Source of the DNA: Shewanella sp. c952
GTDB taxonomy: Bacteria; Pseudomonadota; Gammaproteobacteria; Enterobacterales; Shewanellaceae
DNA length: 44,693 nt
Direction: 5' to 3'
Assembly: GCF_019654975.1 (NCBI RefSeq)
Contig: NZ_BPEW01000035.1
Location: forward strand, 1-44,693
The translations under genes and the position numbers were made by a program. Shown here in pieces: positions 33,474 to 42,125 of the stretch (the first letter of the stretch is position 1; every line of letters starts with the position of its first letter). Under the pieces are notes generated by a model. The model worked only from the letters and a program-made list of their open reading frames with translations, was not told where the DNA came from and made no database searches.

Positions 33474-34589
33474 TTACTCGTCGTCAGATATGCTTATAGA
33501 TACTTTAGATTGCGCTTGACATAACGCAAGTTGAGCGCCCACTTTTCTAGCTATTTCACGATAAATATTAGAAACTTGGCATTCACTATCAGCAATAACA
33601 GTTGGCGTACCCTTATCAACGTCTTCGCGGATATTCAACTGTAGCGGTAGCTGCCCTAATAAAGGAACATTGTAACGGGTTGCCATTTTCTCTCCGCCAT
33701 CAGCACCGAATGGATGATCTTTATGACCGCACTCGGGGCACAGGTGGAAACTCATGTTTTCGACAATCCCCAATACTGGGATGTTAACTTTCTGGAACAT
33801 GCTGACACCTTTTTTAGCATCAGCAAGCGCGATATCTTGCGGGGTTGTCACAATAACAGCACCACTAACAGGCACTTTTTGCGATAAGGTTAGTTGAATA
33901 TCACCTGTTCCCGGTGGCATATCAATTACCATGTAATCAAGCTCTGGCCACTCGGTTTCAGTAAGCAATTGTACCAAAGCACCGGCAGCCATTGGGCCAC
34001 GCCATACAGCGGCTTGGTCACCATCTAACATAAAGCCAATTGACTGCGCTGCAATACCATGTGCATCTGCGGCGGTCATTATCTTACCGTCAGGCGAAAC
34101 CGGTTTAAAATCTTCTACACCTAACATCATTGGAATTGACGGGCCGTAAATATCAGCATCTAAAATACCGACACGCGCACCTTCAGCAGCCAGTGCTAAT
34201 GCAAGGTTTACCGCAGTGGTTGACTTACCCACACCGCCTTTGCCTGAAGCAACTGCAATGATCTGTCTAATATTCGGCAGTGGCTCTACCGCACTAATGG
34301 CCGAAACAGTCTCAGGTTGAAAATCAATTTCACATTCAACTTCATCAATGGCATCCAGTACTGCAAGCTCTTTAGTTACAGCCATAACAATGTCTTGATA
34401 CTGCGTTTGACAAGGGTATGAATAACACAAGCCGAGTTGCAGGCGCTTACCTTCAATTGCAAGCTTAGTTACCATGCCAGCGCTTAAAAAGCTTTTGTTT
34501 AAATATGGATCTTGGAACGTATCAAGAATGGCTAAAACAGAACTGAGAAGATCATCACTGAGATGATAGTTTGGATGAGTTGAAGACAA
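33474..34589 (-). CDS. mrp: Iron-sulfur cluster carrier protein Mrp/ApbC
   Basis: This 371-residue P-loop NTPase holds and transfers Fe-S clusters; E. coli Mrp has 369. An N-terminal MIP18-like domain (residues 1-95) is followed by SGKGGVGKSTTAVNLALALAAEG (deviant Walker A, near 115). ILDADIYGPSIP and the cluster-binding CPEC of HLCPECGH (near 283) come next. The start is a TTG at 34589, with GGGGG 9 nt upstream; no ATG exists before residue 39, and the TTG gives the family length. It diverges from metG. Confidence 0.94.
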   Translation of the reverse strand: MSSTHPNYHLSDDLLSSVLAILDTFQDPYLNKSFLSAGMVTKLAIEGKRLQLGLCYSYPCQTQYQDIVMAVTKELAVLDAIDEVECEIDFQPETVSAISAVEPLPNIRQIIAVASGKGGVGKSTTAVNLALALAAEGARVGILDADIYGPSIPMMLGVEDFKPVSPDGKIMTAADAHGIAAQSIGFMLDGDQAAVWRGPMAAGALVQLLTETEWPELDYMVIDMPPGTGDIQLTLSQKVPVSGAVIVTTPQDIALADAKKGVSMFQKVNIPVLGIVENMSFHLCPECGHKDHPFGADGGEKMATRYNVPLLGQLPLQLNIREDVDKGTPTVIADSECQVSNIYREIARKVGAQLALCQAQSKVSISISDDE

Positions 34590-34749
34590 AATGGAGACCC
34601 CCTAAATATGATTTGCGCAATTGTACCAGAAATTAAAGCAAACATTAGTCTAGATTTACCACAGTTACGCTAGGATTTGATGAAACTATGCATTGGATCG
34701 GTTAGTATCTATTCCATTCTATTTAGGTTCCCAGCGATTTCGAGAAAAG

Positions 34750-36792
34750 ATGTCAAATTCACAACGTAAAATCTTAGTCACTAGTGCACTTCCATATGCC
34801 AATGGTCCAATTCATTTAGGCCACATGCTGGAGTATATTCAAACCGATATTTGGTCACGTTTCCAAAAGTTACGAGGACACGAATGTCACTATATCTGCG
34901 CCGATGATGCTCATGGCACCCCTATTATGCTTAAAGCACAGCAGATGGGCATTGCGCCAGAAGAGATGATTGCTCAAGTACAAAAAGAGCATGAAAAAGA
35001 TTTTGCCGACTTCAATATTCAATTTGACAATTTCCATAGCACTCACAGCGAAGAAAACCGTGAGCTTGCAAGTGAAATCTACCTCAAGTTGCGTGATTCA
35101 GGCTACATCAAAACCAAGACAATTTCGCAGCTGTTCGATCCTGAAAAATCGATGTTCCTCCCTGATCGTTTCGTTAAAGGCACCTGCCCGAAATGTAAGA
35201 GTGAAGATCAATATGGTGATAACTGCGACAACTGCGGCGCAACCTATAGCACTACAGACCTATTAAACCCATATTCTGCCGTATCTGGCGCGACACCAGT
35301 AATGAAAGATACTGAGCACTTCTTTTTCGATCTACCTGCTTTTGAAGGTATGTTGCAAGAGTGGATCAACTCAGGTTCATTACAGCAAGAGATGGCCAAT
35401 AAGCTTAGTGAGTGGTTTGAACAAGGTTTGCAACAGTGGGATATCTCTCGTGATGCGCCTTACTTTGGCTTTGAGATCCCAGATGCTCCAGGCAAATTTT
35501 TCTATGTATGGTTAGATGCACCAATCGGTTACATGGGCTCTTTTAAAAACCTATGTGATAAGCGCGATGACTTAAACTTCGATGATTTTTGGAGTAAGGA
35601 CTCGACTGCTGAAGTGTATCACTTCATCGGTAAAGACATTGTTTACTTCCACAGCTTATTCTGGCCAGCAATGCTAGAAGGTGCAGGCCTTCGTAAGCCA
35701 ACCAGTGTTTATGCCCATGGTTACGTCACCGTAAACGGTGCCAAGATGTCGAAGTCTAAAGGAACGTTTATCAAAGCTCGTACTTACCTTGATAACTTAG
35801 ACCCTGAATACTTACGTTATTACTACGCGGCTAAACTAAGCAGTAGAATTGATGACTTAGATCTAAACCTAGAAGACTTTGCTCAACGCGTTAACTCAGA
35901 TCTTGTCGGTAAATTGGTTAACCTTGCTTCTCGTACTGCAGGCTTCATCAGCAAACGCTTTGACGGCAAGTTGGCAAAAATTGCCGATAGCAGCTTAACT
36001 GACAGCTTCGTCGCCAAACAGGAAACGATTGCTAACCTATACGAAACTCGTGAGTATGGTAAAGCAATGCGTGAAATCATGGCGCTAGCCGATGTGGCTA
36101 ACGCTTATGTTGCCGACGCCGCGCCTTGGCAGCTAATTAAAGACGAGGCTAAGCAAGAAGAAGCCCATCAAGTTTGTAGTAATGCACTTAACCTCTTCCG
36201 TATCTTAGTGACATACCTAAAACCAGTCTTACCTAAGCTTGCAGCAGATGTTGAAGCTTTCCTTAAGATGGAACTGACTTGGGACAACATCAATGCCGAT
36301 TTAGCGGGTCATGAAATCGCTAAATTTAAAGCACTTATGCAGCGTATTGAGATGAAGAGCATTGAGGCAATTATTGAAGCTTCAACTGAGAATCTTCAAG
36401 TTGCCACAGCAGAAGTTCCAAAAGCTGAAGTGGTGCAAACGGAACTTGAGAAAGAGCCGTTAGCAGCCGAAATTAGCTTTGATGATTTTGCCAAAGTCGA
36501 TCTACGAATAGCACTTATTGCTAAAGCTGAGCATATTGAGAAAGCCAACAAGCTACTGCGTTTAGAGCTAGATTTAGGCGGCGAAACCAAACAAGTTTTC
36601 GCAGGCATAAAGTCTGCCTACGCGCCAGAAGACTTGATTGGCAAGCACACCGTGATGGTGGCAAACTTAGCTCCACGTAAGATGAAGTTTGGTGAATCTG
36701 AGGGAATGGTACTAGCCGCGGGCCCTGGTGGAAAAGATATCTGGATTTTAGAGCCTCATGCCGGTGCAAAACCAGGCATGCGCGTGATGTAA
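34750..36792 (+). CDS. metG: Methionyl-tRNA synthetase
   Basis: This 680-residue class I synthetase charges tRNA-Met. PYANGPIHLGHM holds the HIGH-type motif; the zinc knuckle reads CPKC ... CDNCG near 145-161; GAKMSKSKGTF is the KMSKS loop near 333. The C-terminal 100 residues (FDDFAKVDLRIALIAKAEHI onward) are the Trbp111-like tRNA-binding and dimerisation domain. The frame opens at 34693, but the ATG at 34750 (MSNSQRKILVTSALPY) fits E. coli MetG (677). A GAGAAAAG precedes it. Confidence 0.97.
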   Translation: MSNSQRKILVTSALPYANGPIHLGHMLEYIQTDIWSRFQKLRGHECHYICADDAHGTPIMLKAQQMGIAPEEMIAQVQKEHEKDFADFNIQFDNFHSTHSEENRELASEIYLKLRDSGYIKTKTISQLFDPEKSMFLPDRFVKGTCPKCKSEDQYGDNCDNCGATYSTTDLLNPYSAVSGATPVMKDTEHFFFDLPAFEGMLQEWINSGSLQQEMANKLSEWFEQGLQQWDISRDAPYFGFEIPDAPGKFFYVWLDAPIGYMGSFKNLCDKRDDLNFDDFWSKDSTAEVYHFIGKDIVYFHSLFWPAMLEGAGLRKPTSVYAHGYVTVNGAKMSKSKGTFIKARTYLDNLDPEYLRYYYAAKLSSRIDDLDLNLEDFAQRVNSDLVGKLVNLASRTAGFISKRFDGKLAKIADSSLTDSFVAKQETIANLYETREYGKAMREIMALADVANAYVADAAPWQLIKDEAKQEEAHQVCSNALNLFRILVTYLKPVLPKLAADVEAFLKMELTWDNINADLAGHEIAKFKALMQRIEMKSIEAIIEASTENLQVATAEVPKAEVVQTELEKEPLAAEISFDDFAKVDLRIALIAKAEHIEKANKLLRLELDLGGETKQVFAGIKSAYAPEDLIGKHTVMVANLAPRKMKFGESEGMVLAAGPGGKDIWILEPHAGAKPGMRVM

Positions 36793-36808
36793 CGGTCACG
36801 CTCTCAAC

Positions 36809-36839
36809 AAAAAGCCGCTCTAAAATGAGCGGCTTTTTT
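36809..36839. terminator. Bidirectional terminator between metG and the NIF3-family gene
   Basis: A perfect 12-bp stem (36809-36820 with 36827-36838, AAAAAGCCGCTC) with a 6-nt loop has A-run and T-run on its two sides, so it can serve both convergent genes. Confidence 0.9.
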
Positions 36840-36860
36840 GTATCCGTTTATCAATAAGAA

Positions 36861-37613
36861 CTAAACAGGGTTACTGATATCAACGAAGTGATGGCTTAAA
36901 TCGAATTTATCAGCGAGGTGTTTTCCTAAAGCCTGAATGCCATACAATTCTGTCGCATGGTGACCAGCTCCATAATACTGGATGCCTTGCTCTACTGCGC
37001 AGTGGTAGGTTCGTTCTGAAGCTTCGCCACTAATAAACGCATCAATACCAAGCGATGCAGCCACATCAATATAATCTTGCGCGCCCCCGGTGCACCAAGC
37101 AATGGTTTCCACCAGACTAGAACCATCGCCAAGGTGCAAACATTCACGTGATAAGGTGTGTGATATTGCATGAGTTAACTCATTGGCCAAAACGGGCACC
37201 CTTAGCTCACCCCGCCAGATCAATCCTTGAGCTTGTCCTTCTATGACCCTAGCATTATCAATACCCAACACTTTACCTAATTGTGCATTATTGCCCACAT
37301 CAGGATGTGCATCTAACGGCAGGTGATAACCAAATAGGTTGATATCATTAACCAACAGGGCTTTTATTCGCTTTTGCTTCATTCCAACAATAACTTCAGC
37401 TTCGCTTTTCCAAAAAAAGCCATGGTGAACCAAAATAGCATCAGCATCGAGTTTAATCGCTTCATCAATTAAAGCTTGGCAAGCAGTGACACCCGTTACG
37501 ATCGTTCTAATCTCTTTTTTACCTTCAACTTGTAGCCCATTTGGAGCGTAATCCTTAAAATTCGCTACTTGAAGATACTCAGCCAAATACTGGCTTAATT
37601 CTGTCTGCGTCAT
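36861..37613 (-). CDS. ybgI: NIF3/YbgI-family metal-binding protein
   Basis: This 250-residue protein of the NIF3 (GTP cyclohydrolase I type 2-like) family has a di-metal site but no agreed function. Metal-binding segments: ILVHHGFFWKSE near residue 60, YHLPLDAHPDVGNNAQLG near 95, and GHHATELYG near 218. GLQVEGKKEIRTIVTGVT starts the fold. I choose the ATG at 37613, which follows GGTGAG, over the in-frame TTG at 37625. The length is close to E. coli YbgI (247). Confidence 0.93.
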   Translation of the reverse strand: MTQTELSQYLAEYLQVANFKDYAPNGLQVEGKKEIRTIVTGVTACQALIDEAIKLDADAILVHHGFFWKSEAEVIVGMKQKRIKALLVNDINLFGYHLPLDAHPDVGNNAQLGKVLGIDNARVIEGQAQGLIWRGELRVPVLANELTHAISHTLSRECLHLGDGSSLVETIAWCTGGAQDYIDVAASLGIDAFISGEASERTYHCAVEQGIQYYGAGHHATELYGIQALGKHLADKFDLSHHFVDISNPV

Positions 37614-37906
37614 CTGCTCACCCAAAAGTAAATCATTTCTATGACTATATTGTCGCTTTTTCTATGCAAACAAGCCAATACAAGTTCAAATCAGTCATCA
37701 TTCGACTACAAAAATCAAAAATGACTTTAATAACACAATCAACCTCGCCCAAATAGCACCTACTTTGACTCACTTAATCGCTATGAAATGTCTAAATCAT
37801 CATATAAATGAAGCCATTTGTGGTGAAAATTGGACTTTTTGGTGCATTAAACGATAAAATCACACCAAACCTTCATGTAACACACAAAAACAAACAGGTT
37901 ATTATT

Positions 37907-38248
37907 ATGTCAAAACTGACCAAAGAAGAGGTTATCAGCACACTTGAGGCTGCACTTGCAAAGCAAGAAGGCCAAGCTGTTAAAATTGAACAGAAAGGTA
38001 GCTGGTACAAAATCGATGGCGGTAAATCACTACGCTTCAGCGATTTAGAAGCGATGTTAGCTGAAATGGGTGGCGATAGTGCCCCTGTAGCAGCTAAAAC
38101 CGACAAAAAAGTAGCAGCGAAACCTGCCGCTAAAAAAGCACCAGCTAAAAAGGCTGCGAAACCTGCAGCAAAGAGCGGTGGCAAAACACCAAAAGAACTT
38201 TGGCGTGAAAAATTAGCCGGTAAAGGTCAACTACCTCGCGGTTTCTAA
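37907..38248 (+). CDS. Small histone-H1-like basic protein
   Basis: This 113-residue protein was not recognised as a named family member. It has three parts. The N-terminal domain (1-58, SKLTKEEVISTLEAALAKQE, GSWYKIDGGKSLRFSDLEAML) looks like a compact helix-strand fold. The Lys/Ala/Pro tail (about 66-96) has tandem AAKKAPAKK-type repeats like eukaryotic H1 and AlgP. The C-terminal cap is GGKTPKELWREKLAGKGQLPRGF. The tail suggests DNA or RNA binding, hence a possible nucleoid-associated role (inference). The ATG at 37907 is preferred over the frame opening at 37808, because MSKLTKEE looks like a genuine N-terminus and AGG lies upstream. The 281 bp upstream hold no other gene I can see. Confidence 0.75.
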   Translation: MSKLTKEEVISTLEAALAKQEGQAVKIEQKGSWYKIDGGKSLRFSDLEAMLAEMGGDSAPVAAKTDKKVAAKPAAKKAPAKKAAKPAAKSGGKTPKELWREKLAGKGQLPRGF

Positions 38249-38283
38249 TGTAATCGTTTAAGCAATTAGCATTCTTGGCTTAT

Positions 38284-38314
38284 TGCTTAGTTTGTGTAAG
38301 CGCTAAACTAAGCA
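38284..38314. repeat. Inverted repeat downstream of the H1-like gene
   Basis: TGCTTAGTTT (38284-38293) and its exact complement AAACTAAGCA (38305-38314) enclose 11 nt. No T-run follows, so it is not a terminator by itself. It may stabilise the mRNA 3' end before the terminator at 38341. Confidence 0.5.
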
Positions 38315-38340
38315 CTCATGCAAGCATACATATCGAAACT

Positions 38341-38377
38341 AAAAACTCCGTTACTGTTTAAAGTAACGGAGTTTTTT
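38341..38377. terminator. Terminator between the H1-like gene and the lipoprotein gene
   Basis: A perfect 15-bp stem (38341-38355 with 38362-38376, AAAAACTCCGTTACT) with a 6-nt loop, A-rich on one side and T6 on the other. It can end both convergent genes. Confidence 0.92.
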
Positions 38378-38435
38378 ATTAAACGGCTATTGTTATCTAA
38401 ACGAATAAGTCGATGGCAAAATCCCTAGCTAACAC

Positions 38436-40310
38436 TTAGTTAAAACCTAGTGCATATACACTCGTTGTTCCGCTGACTTCATTTCCGATAACCAACAACG
38501 GTTTCGACGTAGGACTATTTTCAGCACTAATAAACTTCATCCCTTCAGGACCTAAATCTCCAGCCAGACTGGCATCCCCTTCGACTTCACCTGTATCGGT
38601 ATTAATTTCGAAATTAGTGTTAAAATCACGATTAACAATATAGTCGACAAAGCTCACGGCAAAAGGATTAGTGATATTGTAAATCATCACCCCGCCAGTG
38701 CGTTCTAATCCAATAAAAGCATAATATTGTTCAGCTATCTTACCAATAGCTAACGCTTCAGGCTCACCCGCTTTATCATCACTGCGGCTATCACCTTTAT
38801 TCTCGTCGTTATTGTTGTTGAAGTTTGACCCCAGCACCGCAGCGGTTATGCGTGAAAAGTCAGAGCCACTATCAAACACTTGGTTACCGTTTTCGTCCCA
38901 AATAGAGAAAGAACGGGCACCGTAACTCACAATTTGATCAACATCACCATCGTCATCAATATCCCCCAAACTCGTTGTTACCTTTAGTCGACCGAGTTGA
39001 GATTTATCTTTTGCTGCGAGTAACTGCGGATGCGCAGTATCCAAGTCTAAATCTTTTGCTCTGGCTTCCTCAGAAAAACCATCATAGTCTCTTGCATCGC
39101 CTTCATTTGCAGTAACAATAAAATTAGCACTCTGCCACTGATAACTACTAATGGTGTCAGGTTGATACATACCGTAAACCTCAGCATAAGCACTAAAGTG
39201 AACTTTACCGTCTTTGTCACTCGCATCTATTCGGTTTTCATATAAGCCATAGTCTTTAAGACCAAGAGGCAAAACCGCTGTAATCTCCCTGCTATTGAGA
39301 TCTATCACTGCAATTGCATTGTTCTCTTGTAGCGATACGAAAGCTTTCAAATTATCTTCGCTTATTGCGATGTATTCAGGCTCCAGATCTTGAGCAACCG
39401 ACGCGTTTGGCCCATTTATTTTTATTTGAGCATCGAGTTCGTCAGCTCGAATGCCACCCTGATTAAAGTCGGCAAAACCTAAACTTGTAGCTGATGTGGC
39501 AGGTACATCATCGTTAATCTCTATGAACGAAATACTCCCTTCAGGATCAACGGTATAATCCCCGTTGGGTTCGCCCTCGTTTGCTACAACCAAAAGCGAA
39601 CCATCTTTATTAAAAGTTAAATTATCTGGTAGTGCCCCCACCTCTACAGCATGAAGATAAAGCGTTTGACCTGCATCATTGATCCGATAAAAAGCAACCA
39701 AACCATTACCCTGCTTGCTATTAGCCTGCGTATCGGCCCGCTCTATTGCTACGGCTAGCAAGTCTTTATTAATACTTAGACTGTTAACACCACCTAAGCC
39801 AGAAAGATTAACATCAGCAGCAACATCGATATCGGTATTTTTCACAATGTTGTTTAGCGCTATCGCTCCGCCGCCGGTAACGACATCATCAAGCGAGATG
39901 TCGGCTGCATTTAATATATCCACTCTGCCACTTTTAGCATTAACCACAAAAATCTGCTTTGAAGCAGTATGAAAGTCAACAATCTCAGCCGCACTTAACC
40001 CATAAACTCCGCTTTGATAGCGCCCAACAAGCTGCGCCGTTAAATGGGCAGTTATTCCGTTACAAATGGTTTGCGACAGTGCATCATCAACCTCACTCAA
40101 ATCGAGTGTGCCATTAGCATTGAGATCTAAACCTGTTTGCAATAACTTACCGCCCATTGCGCATTGCTCACTACCAATATCGAGTGAAGTGATACTCACA
40201 AGGGTATTACTACCATTATCTCCTGCTAGTCCATCACTGCCATCATCAGCACATGCTGACATTAGCAAAGCAGACATTAACAAAGGTAGTGCTTTATTCT
40301 GGTTAATCAT
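38436..40310 (-). CDS. Lipoprotein with choice-of-anchor-I propeller domain
   Basis: This 624-residue predicted lipoprotein has a signal peptide ending in the lipobox LMSAC, with Cys20 as the lipidated residue. A Gly-rich linker follows. Next is a small calcium-type domain with an EF-hand-like loop DLNANGTLDLSE (62-73), framed by Cys50 and Cys83. The remainder is a choice-of-anchor-I beta-propeller, often mislabelled alkaline phosphatase. Visible segments are NLTFNKDGSLLVVANEGEPNGDYTVDPEGSISFI, YIAISEDNLKAFVSLQENNAIAVIDL, TANEGDARDYDGFSEEARAKDL and GPEGMKFI. A second acidic loop DIDDDGDVDQI lies near residue 456. Its function is unknown, and residues after Cys20 (ADDGSD) give no clear sorting verdict. 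The gene is monocistronic. Confidence 0.82.
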   Translation of the reverse strand: MINQNKALPLLMSALLMSACADDGSDGLAGDNGSNTLVSITSLDIGSEQCAMGGKLLQTGLDLNANGTLDLSEVDDALSQTICNGITAHLTAQLVGRYQSGVYGLSAAEIVDFHTASKQIFVVNAKSGRVDILNAADISLDDVVTGGGAIALNNIVKNTDIDVAADVNLSGLGGVNSLSINKDLLAVAIERADTQANSKQGNGLVAFYRINDAGQTLYLHAVEVGALPDNLTFNKDGSLLVVANEGEPNGDYTVDPEGSISFIEINDDVPATSATSLGFADFNQGGIRADELDAQIKINGPNASVAQDLEPEYIAISEDNLKAFVSLQENNAIAVIDLNSREITAVLPLGLKDYGLYENRIDASDKDGKVHFSAYAEVYGMYQPDTISSYQWQSANFIVTANEGDARDYDGFSEEARAKDLDLDTAHPQLLAAKDKSQLGRLKVTTSLGDIDDDGDVDQIVSYGARSFSIWDENGNQVFDSGSDFSRITAAVLGSNFNNNNDENKGDSRSDDKAGEPEALAIGKIAEQYYAFIGLERTGGVMIYNITNPFAVSFVDYIVNRDFNTNFEINTDTGEVEGDASLAGDLGPEGMKFISAENSPTSKPLLVIGNEVSGTTSVYALGFN

Positions 40311-40529
40311 CGAATTCCCTTTTTGATCCTAAGTACGCCTATCGTTCAAGACGGCCCAATAAAAGTGCTTACCCTAAGGTTCTAAGAAGACGTCAATATG
40401 ACGGAAAAAAAACAGTTTAATGACCAGAGAGGAAAAGAGCATTTGTAAGGAGGACCGTCAATCGCTCTCGAAATTGATGCTTACAAATAGAACGGCTTTT
40501 TTGATTGAATAACACTGATTTTTGATTGG
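40311..40529. other. Upstream region of the lipoprotein gene
   Basis: No RNA gene or clear promoter was seen here. CGTCA-ATA-TGACG (40391-40403) is an inverted repeat 81-93 bp upstream of the lipoprotein start and could be an operator. AAGGAGG near 40450 on the plus strand is not followed by a plausible gene. Confidence 0.3.
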
Positions 40530-40688
40530 TTAAATGCTTTTAAAACGATAATATACTCTGGTATTCGCATTAGCTCCCAACGATGGGTTCTGACAGTGCA
40601 TAGTCTCGCCAGCGAAATCGACAATTCTTGTCTTTAATACAGTCTTACCTAATCGACTTACGAGTATATTAGTCCCAGCTTTAATCAT
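40530..40688 (-). CDS. Possible small protein, unrecognised
   Basis: This 52-residue frame starts MIKAGTNILVSRLGKTVLK, continues TRIVDFAGETMHCQNPSLG, and ends RVYYRFKSI. The hydrophobic/basic alternation and the SRLG and NPSLG turns look like a small beta-rich protein rather than random translation. It lies 30 bp from, and divergent to, the efflux gene start. No strong ribosome site is visible and I recall no certain family. The frame extends upstream to 40751, but that part overlaps the efflux gene and looks unnatural. Confidence 0.4.
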   Translation of the reverse strand: MIKAGTNILVSRLGKTVLKTRIVDFAGETMHCQNPSLGANANTRVYYRFKSI

Positions 40689-40718
40689 CTTATAAACCGC
40701 AACAACCAAGAGGTAGAA

Positions 40719-41930
40719 TTGAACAACACGCCTGAACAGCAAACTAGCCACGTTGGAATGCCAAACTTAGCTCTGCTTATCCCCATGCTCGCAGCGATTG
40801 TCGCGATTACGCCGCTCGCAATCGATATGTATTTGCCAGCAATGGCAACACTCGCAAGCAGTTTTGATACTGGTATTACTCTAGTCCAGCAGTCCCTCAG
40901 CTTATATCTAGCAGGTTATGCTTTAGGCATGCTATGTTTTGGCCCATTGGCTGACAGGTATGGTCGCCGAAAAATGGTCATGATTGGGCTCACAGGCTTT
41001 ATGCTAACCAGTTTTGCATTGGCATTTGTGCAATCAATAGAAGCCTTTCTAACACTCCGGTTCTTTCAAGCCTTTATTGGCGCAGCAGCAACTGTGGTTG
41101 TTCCTGGGTATATCAAAGAGGTTTATGGCAAAAACACTGCAAAAGGTATGTCTTATGTGAGCCTGATAATGATGCTAGCACCGCTTATCGCCCCAAGTAT
41201 TGGTAGCTTGATTTTGGAGTTGGGCGAGTGGCACCTGATCTTCTTCATACTGGCCTTCTATGCTTGTGCGTTACTGCTTTTAGTGTGCTTTAGATTAAAA
41301 ATGCCGAGTGATTCAGATTCAGAGAGCCGCAGTAGCAAATCCTTTTTTGGTGCTTATGCCACGGTATTCACTAAACCCGGCGTTAAGCTCAATATTGCCT
41401 GTGGTGTACTAACCTCATTTGCCTTCTTCTGTTACTTAACGGCTTCGCCATTCGTCTATATGGAAGTTTTTGCTTTAGACAAGTCACTGTTTGCCATTCT
41501 CTTTAGCACAAATGTCGGTGCATTGATGCTTGCCAATGTCGTCAATAGCAAGATAGTTGGACGTTACGGTTCAAAAAGAATGCTGCGGGCATCAACCATC
41601 ATGGGCGTTTTCGCAGCAAGCGGCTTGCTGTTAGTTAATATACTAGATCTTAACTATCTATTTACCGTCATCATGTTGTTGCCGCTCATGGCATGTTTAG
41701 GTGTCATGTCTGTCAATGCTGACGCTATCGTATTGATGAAGTTCCAGCAAGAAACCGGCACAGCTACGGCTGTAATCGGTACGCTCAGGTTTGGTTTTGG
41801 TGCTTTAGCTGGGCCACTTTTAGCACTGTTTTATACCGGCACCGCGGTACCGTTTTCAGCCTTAATGCTTGCCGCTGTTATTCTGGTTGGTTTATGCCAA
41901 CTGCTGAGTAAGCGCGAACCAAGTGTTTAA
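40719..41930 (+). CDS. Bcr/CflA-family multidrug efflux transporter (MFS)
   Basis: This 403-residue major-facilitator permease with twelve predicted membrane segments belongs to the drug/H+ antiporter group of Bcr and CflA (bicyclomycin, chloramphenicol and similar). Signatures: PLAIDMYLPAMATLASSFDT at the first segment, FGPLADRYGRRKMVMIGL as the MFS loop 2-3 motif, and PGYIKEVYGKNTAKGMSYVSLIMMLAPLIAPSIGSLIL as the segment 4-5 antiporter motif. The start is a TTG at 40719 with AGAGG 5 nt upstream; an ATG at 40758 is the alternative and also leaves a full first membrane segment. A terminator follows. Actual substrates cannot be read from the sequence. Confidence 0.9.
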   Translation: MNNTPEQQTSHVGMPNLALLIPMLAAIVAITPLAIDMYLPAMATLASSFDTGITLVQQSLSLYLAGYALGMLCFGPLADRYGRRKMVMIGLTGFMLTSFALAFVQSIEAFLTLRFFQAFIGAAATVVVPGYIKEVYGKNTAKGMSYVSLIMMLAPLIAPSIGSLILELGEWHLIFFILAFYACALLLLVCFRLKMPSDSDSESRSSKSFFGAYATVFTKPGVKLNIACGVLTSFAFFCYLTASPFVYMEVFALDKSLFAILFSTNVGALMLANVVNSKIVGRYGSKRMLRASTIMGVFAASGLLLVNILDLNYLFTVIMLLPLMACLGVMSVNADAIVLMKFQQETGTATAVIGTLRFGFGALAGPLLALFYTGTAVPFSALMLAAVILVGLCQLLSKREPSV

Positions 41931-41940
41931 ATGACATTGA

Positions 41941-41973
41941 GACTCAGCTTGGATTAAGCCACTGAGTCTTTTT
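41941..41973 (+). terminator. Terminator of the efflux gene
   Basis: A 7-bp stem GACTCAG (41941-41947) with CTGAGTC (41962-41968), an inner CTT/AAG pairing, and five T. Confidence 0.75.
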
Positions 41974-42091
41974 ATCCTTCCTTGTACAACTTTTTATTAT
42001 TTTCCGCTTAAGTTATTTCGCTTATCTATGTGCTTTTCTGTAAACGATATTGAAAATTCTTCATTTAGAACGATTTAATCGCATTCTATGC
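41974..42091. other. AT-rich region upstream of the ilvIH promoter
   Basis: This stretch, between the efflux terminator and the ilvIH promoter, is AT-rich and without a gene. In E. coli the equivalent region binds several Lrp dimers. The base composition would suit that, but I cannot point to specific sites. Confidence 0.3.
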
Positions 42092-42119
42092 TTGAAATCA
42101 TTTGAGTATTTTATATGAT
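42092..42119 (+). promoter_or_regulatory. Predicted sigma-70 promoter of ilvIH
   Basis: TTGAAA (42092-42097) and TATGAT (42114-42119) are spaced by 16 bp and each match the consensus at five of six. The start would be near 42126, giving a leader of about 166 nt. Confidence 0.6.
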
Positions 42120-42125
42120 GAACTT

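Noticed and set aside
40387..40404. A possible PHO box upstream of the lipoprotein gene (minus strand CCGTCAT-ATTG-ACGTCTT).
   Set aside because: The first half matches CTGTCAT at six of seven, but the second matches at only four of seven, and no good -10 lies at the expected place. The short inverted repeat in it is recorded instead.
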